From a virus: a DNA stretch of 38,618 nucleotides. The stretch spans positions 1-38,618 of the IMG/VR virus record IMGVR_UViG_3300038832_000015; one strand, 5' to 3'. Within the stretch, counting starts at the first letter, position 1. Each line of letters opens with the position of its first letter. A program made the position numbers and the translations under genes. Below the pieces are notes generated by a model. It saw only the letters and a program-made list of their open reading frames with translations, had not been told where the DNA came from and made no database searches. Below, one piece after another: positions 15,694-23,930 of this stretch.

Positions 15694-17103
15694 TTATGAT
15701 TTTTTGAACAATAAGAAACGGTTAGGAGCAAATCCTTCAAAACCACGTTCAGTACGGTAGTTACAACGTAACTCATCTGTTTCGTTAGTTTTGTTTTGTA
15801 GAACTGCAGAACCAGTTAACCAGTGCTCCATCTCACGAGAGTATCCGTTAGCTGCTTTGTATCGCATACGTAACGAAGGAATCTTCTCACCAGAACGAGC
15901 ATCTTTTTGTGAATCCATAGGGATACACATTCCGTATCCATTGTATTTAAATCCATCAGCACCTAACAAGTCAGGACGGTTGAATAAGTCATAAGTTTTC
16001 TTGTGGAAAGTATAACCACCACGAGAGAACGAGTTGAAACCTAAATTTAACGCCATATCTTTGTTATTTGCAAAAGTACCATAGTTAGCACCACCTGCAG
16101 CGTAAGCTCCTTGTGCAGCTAATAAGTCATCAATATCTAAAGATAAGTTAATACCAGCATAAAGAGCCATCTCTTTTGCACCACGATATTTATCTAAAGA
16201 CTTAACAGCAGCATCAAAGTCAGCCATTGTAATTGCAGAAGAACCAAGATCCATAGATTGACCTTTGTTTTCAATAAATGGTAAAAGACCTTCTGTAGTT
16301 TTAACTTGAGAACCAGCACCATCAATAGCACCATCTTCAAGTACAGTAGAACCAACACCTACAATCATTGCAAGCTCAGAATAATCTAAGAAACGCTGAT
16401 AAGTGTCAGCCTCACCTTGTAAATACCATAAGTATCCAGAACCATGCTCAGGAGAGTTAACTTTTACGTAAACTGCGTTAGTTGCTTCAGAACCAGAAAC
16501 AGTGAAAGATTCTTTAATAATCTGACATCTGTTAGAGTAGTGATGAACCATCGGAGTTACACCAACTGGCTGACCAGTTTGTTCTGCGTAAGCGTTACCT
16601 ACAATAGCAAAAGTTGTATCTGCTTGACCTGCTGCAACCGCACCAGTTGATACAACTTTAATTCTAAATTGTTCTTCTGGTTGAGAAGAAGCTTCACCAT
16701 CATCATGCTGACCAGTTACATAGTACATAGTACCTGTGTTACCTAAAATAAGGTCACCATCACGAACTGCAGTGTTACCAGAGCTATCTCGATCTCCAGA
16801 AGCTACTGTTAAATCATCTCCAGAAATAGATCCTGTAAATGAGTTATGAAGAAGAGTTTCTTCATAGTGTTCAAAAAGGTTTGCTTTAGTTTCTTTCTTA
16901 GAACCTAAAAGCTCCATTAATCCAGTAATCCCTTGATTACCGTATCGTTTAATAAGTTGCTCATCAACATCACGTTGGTGAAAAGCTGCTGAAGTATCAC
17001 CAGAAGCGATTAAGTCTGCAGAAGACACGTAGTTTGATGTCATTGCAACTGCTGCACTTGATGGTGTTGCCACCATGTTAGTACCTAAACTTACTGTTGC
17101 CAT
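15694..17103 (-). CDS. Major capsid protein (HK97-fold, Bacteroidetes phage type)
   Basis: A 469-residue product, a usual length for a major capsid protein of this group. The helical segment LMELLGSKKETKANLFEHYE (about residues 62-81) corresponds to the region before the E-loop in related Bacteroidetes and crAss-like capsid proteins. Later segments are rich in Gly/Ala/Thr with mixed alpha/beta character. The C-terminal part contains LRMRYKAANGYSREMEHWLT and ends ERGFEGFAPNRFLLFKKS. The start at 17103 follows a 34-bp A/T-only leader without a Shine-Dalgarno sequence, as usual for highly expressed Bacteroidetes genes. It directly follows the scaffold-like gene and precedes a small acidic capsid-associated gene. 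The fold is inferred from context and family resemblance; no propeptide protease is evident nearby. Confidence 0.82.
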   Translation of the reverse strand: MATVSLGTNMVATPSSAAVAMTSNYVSSADLIASGDTSAAFHQRDVDEQLIKRYGNQGITGLMELLGSKKETKANLFEHYEETLLHNSFTGSISGDDLTVASGDRDSSGNTAVRDGDLILGNTGTMYYVTGQHDDGEASSQPEEQFRIKVVSTGAVAAGQADTTFAIVGNAYAEQTGQPVGVTPMVHHYSNRCQIIKESFTVSGSEATNAVYVKVNSPEHGSGYLWYLQGEADTYQRFLDYSELAMIVGVGSTVLEDGAIDGAGSQVKTTEGLLPFIENKGQSMDLGSSAITMADFDAAVKSLDKYRGAKEMALYAGINLSLDIDDLLAAQGAYAAGGANYGTFANNKDMALNLGFNSFSRGGYTFHKKTYDLFNRPDLLGADGFKYNGYGMCIPMDSQKDARSGEKIPSLRMRYKAANGYSREMEHWLTGSAVLQNKTNETDELRCNYRTERGFEGFAPNRFLLFKKS

Positions 17104-17137
17104 TTTTTATAATTTTAAATAAATAATAATTAATTTT

Positions 17138-18223
17138 TTAACCAAGTATTTGTCGTCTCAACATATCAAGAGTTGACTCTTGCTTTACTGGAGCTTCTTG
17201 TTTATCCTGAGTAAACGAAGGGTTCTTAATCTCATTAATTACGCTTTCTGTTCCTTTACTTCTATACTGATTAGCAACACCTCTAACAATCTTATCTATA
17301 TTGTTTAAGATGTACATATCCGTATTCAAAGCGTCAAAGTCCCAGTCACCACTTTCATTAACATACTTATCAAAGAAGTTTTCTAGGTTAGAGTTATAGT
17401 TTTTAATCTCCTGACGAGCATCGTCATCTAGATTATAAACAAACTCATCACCCTTGTCATTCATAGAAAAAGACAAACCTTCTAGGTCGTCAACTGTCCC
17501 TTCCATCTGAGATAACCATTCACTTCTCTCTGCTTCAGATACAGCAGGATCATCTGCCTTTACGGGCATAGCATAATCCTCCTTAACCTTATTAAAGTAG
17601 TCTCTAGCAGCTTTAGCGTCCTTCATAAGCTGAACCTTACCAGCGTTGGTCTCCCTCTCACTATAAGCCTCCTTGTCTGTTTTGTACGTTGTCGCCATAT
17701 AGTCATTTAACTCTGCATCAGTTAAATTTGGATTATCTAATCTTAGATACTCCTTCATTAAAGCGTCATCAGACACGTTGGTTAAATCAACCGTTTGAGT
17801 GTTTAGGTAATCTTGAACTGTACGACCAGTATTCTTAACATACTCATTAATAACTCGAAGCTGCTCGCTAGCAAAGTCATTGCTTTCTGTTTCTATACTA
17901 GTAGTCTTGTTAAGATCATCAAATGATGTTAGGTCTCGCCCAAGCTTTTCGCTAAGGTATTGTAAGACAACTTCATCATCACTGATTTCCTCACCCTCTT
18001 GTGGTTGACTAGTTTGAGGTTGTTCCTCAACGTTAGTAGTTTCCTCAGTATTTAAAGAACTCTCACCTGTCAAGTCTATAACGTTAGATTGCTCTTGCGC
18101 TACAGGTTGCTCTGACTCGACTGCTTGGTTTTCATCACCAGTCAAGTCAACGATATTTTGTTTAGATTCAGGTTGTACAACCTCGCCTCCAAACTGTTTT
18201 ACTAATTCATCTCTTATATCCAT
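17138..18223 (-). CDS. Acidic scaffold-like protein
   Basis: A 361-residue, very acidic, Gln/Asn/Glu-rich protein with low-complexity N-terminal 90 residues. Two near-identical motifs, NIVDLTGDE (about 23-31) and NVIDLTGES (about 47-55), stand out. The middle and C-terminal parts are predicted helical (e.g. KVQLMKDAKAARDYFNKVKEDY), and the C-terminus ends with a basic helix (LDMLRRQILG). Position between portal and major capsid, acidity and helicity fit a scaffolding protein, whose C-terminal basic helix often contacts the capsid protein. A consensus promoter lies directly upstream, so scaffold and capsid are probably transcribed together. No sequence family is recognised, so the assignment is contextual. 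Confidence 0.65.
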   Translation of the reverse strand: MDIRDELVKQFGGEVVQPESKQNIVDLTGDENQAVESEQPVAQEQSNVIDLTGESSLNTEETTNVEEQPQTSQPQEGEEISDDEVVLQYLSEKLGRDLTSFDDLNKTTSIETESNDFASEQLRVINEYVKNTGRTVQDYLNTQTVDLTNVSDDALMKEYLRLDNPNLTDAELNDYMATTYKTDKEAYSERETNAGKVQLMKDAKAARDYFNKVKEDYAMPVKADDPAVSEAERSEWLSQMEGTVDDLEGLSFSMNDKGDEFVYNLDDDARQEIKNYNSNLENFFDKYVNESGDWDFDALNTDMYILNNIDKIVRGVANQYRSKGTESVINEIKNPSFTQDKQEAPVKQESTLDMLRRQILG

Positions 18224-18252
18224 TGTCTTAAATTTAATTTATGTTATTTTCG

Positions 18253-18282
18253 CAAATATAAACTATTTTATATTAATGTCAA
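18253..18282 (-). promoter_or_regulatory. Promoter for scaffold-capsid unit (TTG-N19-TATATTTG)
   Basis: On the minus strand TATATTTG (18260-18253) is preceded by TTG (18282-18280) with a 19-bp spacer, the best consensus match in the window. It lies in the 60-bp gap between the portal stop (18284) and the scaffold start (18223), leaving a leader of about 24 nt. It probably drives high-level capsid synthesis. Confidence 0.8.
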
Positions 18283-18283
18283 A

Positions 18284-20683
18284 CTATTGAGGTGTGTTTT
18301 GATCCTCACCTAAAGGACCTCTCTTACCTTGTCTCTGTTCAATCATCTGAGATTGATTCATAGCAGACTGTTCTTGGACAGCTTTACGAACCTCTCCCTG
18401 AATAGATGCAGCACCCTCTTTACCTAAGTTTCCTAACTCTATTTCCCTCAACCTTCTTTGATGCTGAGCCTGCTCAAACTGCTCTTTAAGTTGGAACTCT
18501 AATTGTTTCAACTCCATGTCTGCTTGAGCTTTAGCTTGAACACGAGCCTGCTCTATCTGCATCTCAGTCTGCAACTCTTGTTGCTTTAGCTGTGCAGCTT
18601 GTTGAGCAGACTGCTGTTGTAGTTCAGCGTTTTGCTTAGAAGCTTCTTGTGCTTGCAATTGCTGCTCTTCTTGATATTTTTTTCTTCTTAAAACAAGCAT
18701 TTGATTAGCCATCTTAATATTCTTAATAGATCTAATCATAATGGCATCTTCTAATCTAATTTCTTTCTGAGCTATAGATGCTTGTATATTCTGCTCCATC
18801 ATCTGCTTCTCTTCCTCGCTAGGTGCAACATCTAGTGTTATACCAAACTCGTGAATAGAAAGCTTCTTCATCATATCTATAGAGTACATTGCAGTATCAC
18901 CTATAACGTTAGCATACATCTTATGTAACCCTTTAAAGTTTACTAAATCTTGCATACGAACAGTTATGCTTTGAGAAACTCTTGTTGTAACGTTAAGATA
19001 AGCATCGTTAATATCTCTAGTAGCATTGTTAGATGCTAATAAAGATAGTTTTTGAACTCCTACCAAAGCTTCGCTAGATGGCTTAGAAGCGTCTCTAGAT
19101 TCGTTTACACCAGTCACATCACGAATCATTTGCATGTTGTGATTATAAACACCTATAAGAGTGTTAAAATCACGACCTATACCATTCTCTAACTCCTGAA
19201 TTGGCATAGCCCCAGTCATCTGACCTTCATCATCTATACGTCTGTAATATATATTACCAGTTTGATCGTATATCTCTTGAAGCTCCATAGGTGTAAATGT
19301 ACCACCATCACCTTTTGAAACGTTTTCCAAAGAACCTATTTCAAAAGCCGCACCCTTTGGTCTAGCTTTAGCTAAAGTATGTTGTATTTTAAGGTGAGCT
19401 AATTGTATTTGGTCAGCAAAAGGAATCATTCTATCTACTAAAGAACGACTCTTCATTTTGTATAAGTTTGGTTGATACACTATATAAGATAACCTTGTTT
19501 CAGATAAGTTAGACTTAGCCCTAGGCATATCTTGCATCATGCCATAATTAAATATATAATCTGTTCCTACAATATACTTACCCTTATATATAACCTTTAC
19601 TGTTTGACCTATATCTTCTCTCTTTGTTTTAGAGTTTTTAGGTTTTTTATAATTAGAAGGTTTTTTGTTTACAGAGTAACCACCAAATCTATTTTCTTTC
19701 TTCTCATATTTTAAAGAGTGACTTGTAATAAACTCAGCATCTAATATATTAACACTAAACTTATCGTAGTCATAAGTCTCGTTACCATTCTCGTAATAAG
19801 CTTGAGTACCATAATTTGATGGGTTATTATTTTTTCCAGCATACTCTCTAGCTATTTTAATATAATCCTCCTCACTAAACTCATCACCAGCTTGCATTTT
19901 TAAGTCAGCAATAGTAATAGAATAAATCTCACCTGCGTGTCTTATATTTTTAAAGTCTGGTTTAGCAGAAAAAGAAGTTATAAGGTTTACAGGGTCAACG
20001 TGACGTATCTTAACACCTTCTGTTTTTGAAATTTCTGTTTTAGCAGCACATAAACCTAAAACAACAAGATCACGAATCATATATCGTTTAATCTCGTCAT
20101 AGTCGTTAATATCTAAAGTGTACTCTATTGCTTTCTCTAAAGCTATTTCTACATTTTGCTTATAATTAAGTGCCATAAACATTTCAACTTCTTCAGAGCT
20201 TTCAGCAACAAACTCTTTAGGAGCTAAAGGCAAACCAGTTTCATCCTCTAAGTTTTGTAAGAAATCTTTAGTTAACATGTTGCCATACAACTGCTTTTTC
20301 TTTTCCATTCTTTCGTTAGCAGCAACAGGATCTATAGTTTTAGCTTTTATATCATAGTCTTGATTAACCATTCCGTTAACAATAACGTCAACAAACTTAG
20401 GTATAACAGATACAGGGCTCCAGTCTATATTTAAATAAGAAGAATCCCCTTGAACATCAAGAAGGTCTTTATATTTACCTACATCTTGGTTTCCCTCAGC
20501 GTAAGATCTGTTACGATTATATCGCATCTTACGATCTCTAAAATATACGTCACCATTATTATGCCACTCGTAGTACATGTTTTTAAAGTACTCAAGTCCA
20601 TACTCTTTAGTAGCTTTTTCTTCGTTAGTTGCTAAAGGTGATGGATAACCATTTAATTTGTTTTTATTATTACCGTAAGTCAT
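18284..20683 (-). CDS. Portal protein
   Basis: A 799-residue product whose start overlaps the terminase stop by 4 bp. It shows the typical portal layout of Bacteroidetes podo-like phages: an N-terminal basic region with EYGLEYFKNMYYEWHNNGDVYF, a central alpha/beta core, and the segment YIVYQPNLYKMKSRSLVDRM (about residues 397-416) followed by a long helix AHLKIQHTLAKARPKGAAFE. The stem/wing region contains the motif RDVTGVNESRDASKPSSEAL. The C-terminal about 130 residues (about 670-750) are a Gln/Ala-rich coiled coil, longer than needed for the barrel. The 12-fold portal ring would sit at one capsid vertex and form the DNA channel with terminase. Gene order terminase-portal-scaffold-capsid supports this. 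Confidence 0.85.
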   Translation of the reverse strand: MTYGNNKNKLNGYPSPLATNEEKATKEYGLEYFKNMYYEWHNNGDVYFRDRKMRYNRNRSYAEGNQDVGKYKDLLDVQGDSSYLNIDWSPVSVIPKFVDVIVNGMVNQDYDIKAKTIDPVAANERMEKKKQLYGNMLTKDFLQNLEDETGLPLAPKEFVAESSEEVEMFMALNYKQNVEIALEKAIEYTLDINDYDEIKRYMIRDLVVLGLCAAKTEISKTEGVKIRHVDPVNLITSFSAKPDFKNIRHAGEIYSITIADLKMQAGDEFSEEDYIKIAREYAGKNNNPSNYGTQAYYENGNETYDYDKFSVNILDAEFITSHSLKYEKKENRFGGYSVNKKPSNYKKPKNSKTKREDIGQTVKVIYKGKYIVGTDYIFNYGMMQDMPRAKSNLSETRLSYIVYQPNLYKMKSRSLVDRMIPFADQIQLAHLKIQHTLAKARPKGAAFEIGSLENVSKGDGGTFTPMELQEIYDQTGNIYYRRIDDEGQMTGAMPIQELENGIGRDFNTLIGVYNHNMQMIRDVTGVNESRDASKPSSEALVGVQKLSLLASNNATRDINDAYLNVTTRVSQSITVRMQDLVNFKGLHKMYANVIGDTAMYSIDMMKKLSIHEFGITLDVAPSEEEKQMMEQNIQASIAQKEIRLEDAIMIRSIKNIKMANQMLVLRRKKYQEEQQLQAQEASKQNAELQQQSAQQAAQLKQQELQTEMQIEQARVQAKAQADMELKQLEFQLKEQFEQAQHQRRLREIELGNLGKEGAASIQGEVRKAVQEQSAMNQSQMIEQRQGKRGPLGEDQNTPQ

Positions 20684-22773
20684 GATTTTATTTGTTTGCT
20701 AAACATTCCTTTGTTACTATATCTTTTAACTAAAGGAGATGACACCTTTAATTCTTTTTTAGGTTTTATATATTTCTGTGACGCTAGTAAAGCTAATGAA
20801 GACGATATACTAGCATCATACTTTGTTCTATTATCTATCTCGAACCTACTCCAATCATCAAGAAGCGTATTAAAAAAACATCTACCAATCTCTCCAGTCT
20901 CTGCGTTATACCCAACATGGTCATATATGTATGTTGCTATAGCCTCTGCTTGAGCATTTATAACTGCAGCACCTGATCCAGGTATACCTTTAGTCTTTTG
21001 TTTTCCTCTACTCCACTCTGTGTGAGTCATATCTGGTCTATCCATCAAGTACTCATAGTATCCTCTGTTTTCAAAATACTTTAGTATTCCCACCTTATTA
21101 TTCTCTACCAATATCTGACAGCCATAGAATACGCACATCTTAATCATATCCTCGTAAAATATTTCTGCTTTAGGAGGTCTATTAATGTACTCACATACAA
21201 ACTGCATAGACGCATCACTTGACATGCTAAACTTATGAAATACATGAGCAGCAGCATCAGACCTTCTACCATCGGTAGTCGTGTCATGATCGTAAGGGTC
21301 ACAGCCTGCAACAAGTTGATCTGATCTACCAGGAAACTTTTTATTAAATCTAGACGATACAACGTTTTGATTCTGAGCCTCTGGAACCCAAGTGATTTCC
21401 CACTTACCCTTTCTGTGAGGTATCCATATAACCTCGCTATCCTGTACGCCATTTTTCCAAACAAACTCACCCCTTGTTGTAGGAGTATTATTAACTTCGT
21501 TGTAATCCATTTGTTGATAAATTCTCTCGACATCAAATATACAACTTTGTGTATCATTTCTAAATGCTTCTTCTATAGTAAACGGAAACTGACGCTTAAA
21601 CTCTGATAACGCTGTTGTATCATTCTTTAAAGCATCCCTTCTATTTTGTATATAATCTTTAGCACCAGTATCAACAAGCATATCATCAATCCCCATTACA
21701 GGAGTCTTTGGAGTATCTACAACACTATAACCATACTCGTCAATAAATCCCTCTAGGTTATCAAACGCAGGTATAAATAACTTATACAAACCGCTCTTTG
21801 TCCTACCATTAAGATCTTTCTCTCCCATATCAGAGTTGTAGAATATATCTTTAAACTCTGCACCACCATCCTGTTGTTTATTAGCAGTGGAACCCATCAT
21901 ACACTTTCCAACAACCTTTCTACCCAGTAGTAAACAAGTTTGAGTTACACCCCAGTTTTTCTTAATAGAGTTTTGTCCTGTCCACTTACCAGCCTCATCA
22001 TGTATAAGAAGTTTAAGCTTCATACCATCATAGCTGTTGTCTGCTGTGTTTCTCCAATCTATTATAGAATTTAAAGCTTCAGACTTTTCTATATGTTTTT
22101 GATTCTTAGTAATCTTTTTAGCTGGCTCTCTAAACGCTAGCTCTACACGAGGATTACTAGAACCATCCTGTATAGGTTGAAAGAAGAAAGGGTAGTTTCT
22201 ATATATACGAACTACTTTGTCAGTAAACATAGTCTTAGCATCAGCTCCAGTTTTAGAAAGCAAACCAAAGTTACTATCGTAAATCTGTGTAGCTTGATTA
22301 ACTATCTCGCTACTAGCCATGTAAGAAAAACCACTACGCCTGTTTTTAAGAAAACACATTCCGTAAGAGTTCTTGTCGTTTTTACACGCTTCCCAAAAAA
22401 TAAAGAACGTTCTGTTAGCATCCCTATAATCAGGATAACCAACATCTATTTTACTCCACTGGATGAACATATAATGAGATCCAGTAATATAAGTAGGGGT
22501 GCCATTATTGTAAAACCACAATCCTTCTCTTCTACGTCTAAACTCCTCTTCTATGTAGTCTACATAATCTGTAGCATTATCCCTTGTTAAACCCCTTGGT
22601 ATATCCTCTCTAGTCCACTTTTGTTTTTTCTTAGGGAGGTTATGATATAGTATATCTTTTTTATATCTAGGCTTTTTAGGTAGAACTATCTTTAAGTTAT
22701 CAAACTCTAAGATCTCTCCTTCGTTACCCTCTATTAGATATATAGTATCACTTTTTTGCATACCGTTCAGCAA
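20680..22773 (-). CDS. terL: Terminase large subunit
   Basis: A 697-residue packaging ATPase/nuclease. The ATPase part shows a Walker-A-like segment LKNRRSGFSYMASSE near residues 140-154. It lacks the classical GKT/S, as in other terminases with a displaced Lys/Arg. A Walker B segment LLIHDEAGKW follows near 255-264, with Asp-Glu catalytic residues. The C-terminal RNase H-like nuclease begins at LVAGCDPYDHD (about 486-496) with the first acidic residue, and continues through ILVENNKVGI (about 560). The gene overlaps the 95-residue gene upstream. The ATG at 22773 gives a 26-bp overlap; a second ATG four codons later (22761) would give 14 bp and is equally possible. It overlaps portal by 4 bp downstream, so translational coupling is likely. 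Confidence 0.9.
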   Translation of the reverse strand: MLNGMQKSDTIYLIEGNEGEILEFDNLKIVLPKKPRYKKDILYHNLPKKKQKWTREDIPRGLTRDNATDYVDYIEEEFRRRREGLWFYNNGTPTYITGSHYMFIQWSKIDVGYPDYRDANRTFFIFWEACKNDKNSYGMCFLKNRRSGFSYMASSEIVNQATQIYDSNFGLLSKTGADAKTMFTDKVVRIYRNYPFFFQPIQDGSSNPRVELAFREPAKKITKNQKHIEKSEALNSIIDWRNTADNSYDGMKLKLLIHDEAGKWTGQNSIKKNWGVTQTCLLLGRKVVGKCMMGSTANKQQDGGAEFKDIFYNSDMGEKDLNGRTKSGLYKLFIPAFDNLEGFIDEYGYSVVDTPKTPVMGIDDMLVDTGAKDYIQNRRDALKNDTTALSEFKRQFPFTIEEAFRNDTQSCIFDVERIYQQMDYNEVNNTPTTRGEFVWKNGVQDSEVIWIPHRKGKWEITWVPEAQNQNVVSSRFNKKFPGRSDQLVAGCDPYDHDTTTDGRRSDAAAHVFHKFSMSSDASMQFVCEYINRPPKAEIFYEDMIKMCVFYGCQILVENNKVGILKYFENRGYYEYLMDRPDMTHTEWSRGKQKTKGIPGSGAAVINAQAEAIATYIYDHVGYNAETGEIGRCFFNTLLDDWSRFEIDNRTKYDASISSSLALLASQKYIKPKKELKVSSPLVKRYSNKGMFSKQIKS

Positions 22774-23035
22774 AAGACCCTTTAAAGTCTTTTTTCTCTT
22801 CTATTAAGGATTCACCTTCCTTGATTCTATCCTCAAGGTTTTTTATTCCTAAAAGAATTTCTTGACAATCTTCAAAGCATTCTCTTTTTGCTTTTATAGC
22901 TTGTCTTCTTTTAGCATCATCTTCCTCTATTAAAGGTTTGCCTATCTCTTCAATAAGAAGATCTACAGCTCCTTTACTTGCTTCTATTAACTTCTCTAAA
23001 GTCTTAAGAGCATAATCTCTATTCTGCTCCTTCAT
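22748..23035 (-). CDS. Small helical charged protein, possible small terminase subunit
   Basis: A 95-residue, highly charged, almost entirely helical protein (many Glu/Lys, e.g. RRQAIKAKRECFEDCQEI). It overlaps the GroES-like gene upstream by 17 bp and large terminase downstream. Small terminase subunits often sit immediately before the large subunit and are small and helical, which makes this a candidate. However, no helix-turn-helix DNA-binding motif is obvious. The C-terminus ends SFAERYAKK. Alternatives are a packaging accessory or an unrelated coiled-coil protein. Confidence 0.4.
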   Translation of the reverse strand: MKEQNRDYALKTLEKLIEASKGAVDLLIEEIGKPLIEEDDAKRRQAIKAKRECFEDCQEILLGIKNLEDRIKEGESLIEEKKDFKGSFAERYAKK

Positions 23036-23594
23036 ATACAGCTAATACATCAAAGTTACGCATACGAAGAAGTTTTCTACCGTCTATATCCATATCGTAC
23101 TCAGAGTTCTCGCTCCACATAACTCTATCTCCCTCACTAACACCCTGCTCTTTCATCCAGTCAGTTATTATAACTGCTTTTCCATGAAGCTCCACTTCAG
23201 ATGCTGAAGTCTCTAGAAATATTCCAGACTCAGATTGCTCTGGTTCTTTCATCTCTTGCTCCATGAAGTTCCATACTCCTACAGGAATGTACTCTTCGCC
23301 TCTTTGTATAAGATATATCTGCTCTGCAAAAGCTTGATATATATTATCTTTATCAGCATGTTTAACAAGGTTTACAGGTGTTGCTATAAAATGGTGAAAC
23401 CAAACTTTATCACCCTCCTGTATTCCTGTCTCTTTAGTGTCCTGCATTGGTACCTTATATACCGTACCATACTGTCTCGCTAACCTCATAGGATCGTAAG
23501 AGGTATCTCTATACAACTCCTTACCGTTTAACATTATAGTATCTTCTGTTTCTTTTTCTACCTCTATCCAGTAGACATCTTTAATTGGCTTCAT
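23019..23594 (-). CDS. GroES-like co-chaperonin, apparently two tandem Cpn10 domains
   Basis: The 191-residue product is about twice the length of a single GroES (about 97 residues). The C-terminal half (about 105-190) matches the Cpn10 pattern: KAVIITDWMKEQGVSEGDRV, then the loop SENSEYDMDIDG, then LLRMRNFDVLAVYE, which parallels the GroES end with a Gly-Asp-x-Val turn, the hydrophobic IDG-type strand and a final 'ILAV' strand. The N-terminal half (about 5-97) has a second, more diverged set: GTVYKVP, GIQEGDKVWFHHF and a closing FAEQIYLIQR. A co-chaperonin would cap the host GroEL and adapt it to fold the phage capsid protein, as T4 gp31 does. Its position next to packaging and head genes agrees. 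The duplication is a reading of pattern only. Confidence 0.65.
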   Translation of the reverse strand: MKPIKDVYWIEVEKETEDTIMLNGKELYRDTSYDPMRLARQYGTVYKVPMQDTKETGIQEGDKVWFHHFIATPVNLVKHADKDNIYQAFAEQIYLIQRGEEYIPVGVWNFMEQEMKEPEQSESGIFLETSASEVELHGKAVIITDWMKEQGVSEGDRVMWSENSEYDMDIDGRKLLRMRNFDVLAVYEGAE

Positions 23595-23622
23595 TTTTGC
23601 TTATATTTACGTTTACTTTTTT

Positions 23623-23901
23623 TTACTTAACCTCGTACTCTTCTTCCAGCACTGCAGTGTTATACTCTATAGCTGTGGGTTGAGAGAAAAACCTTTTCCA
23701 AGGTCTTGAAAACTCTTCGCCATCTTTCTTTATATATACATCGTATACAACCTGTTGATGTTTATACCACGCAGCTTCGTCTTGTATAATAGCTGTAACC
23801 TCTAGTGAACCCCCAAGCATTCTCTGACCTACCTGGTAGGTAAGCCCTTGCTTTAAGTCCCCTATTGTTATCTTTCTTATAATGGGGTTTATTGCTTCCA
23901 T
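23623..23901 (-). CDS. Small hypothetical protein
   Basis: A 92-residue protein starting MEAINPIIRKITIGDLKQGL, with alternating hydrophobic strands (LEVTAIIQDE, QVVYDVYIKK) and an acidic C-terminus (VLEEEYEVK). It looks like a small all-beta domain. It lies between the fibre-like gene (29-bp gap) and the GroES-like gene (28-bp gap), in the same direction and probably the same transcript. No family is recognised and no function is proposed. Confidence 0.45.
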   Translation of the reverse strand: MEAINPIIRKITIGDLKQGLTYQVGQRMLGGSLEVTAIIQDEAAWYKHQQVVYDVYIKKDGEEFSRPWKRFFSQPTAIEYNTAVLEEEYEVK

Positions 23902-23930
23902 TTTTCTTTAATTTAAATTTGTTATGTATT

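Noticed and set aside
21144-21557. A 137-codon open frame overlapping the terminase gene on the same strand
   Set aside because: It lies wholly inside the well-supported terminase nuclease region in another frame and its translation has no recognisable features.
22177-22590. A 137-codon rightward open frame opposite the terminase ATPase region
   Set aside because: It is antisense to conserved motifs, lacks a promoter element and has low-quality composition, so it is a shadow frame.
20680-22773. A defective ATPase because the classical Walker A lysine position is not GKT/S
   Set aside because: Terminases often have a displaced Lys/Arg in this motif, and Walker B and nuclease residues are intact, so the enzyme is probably active.
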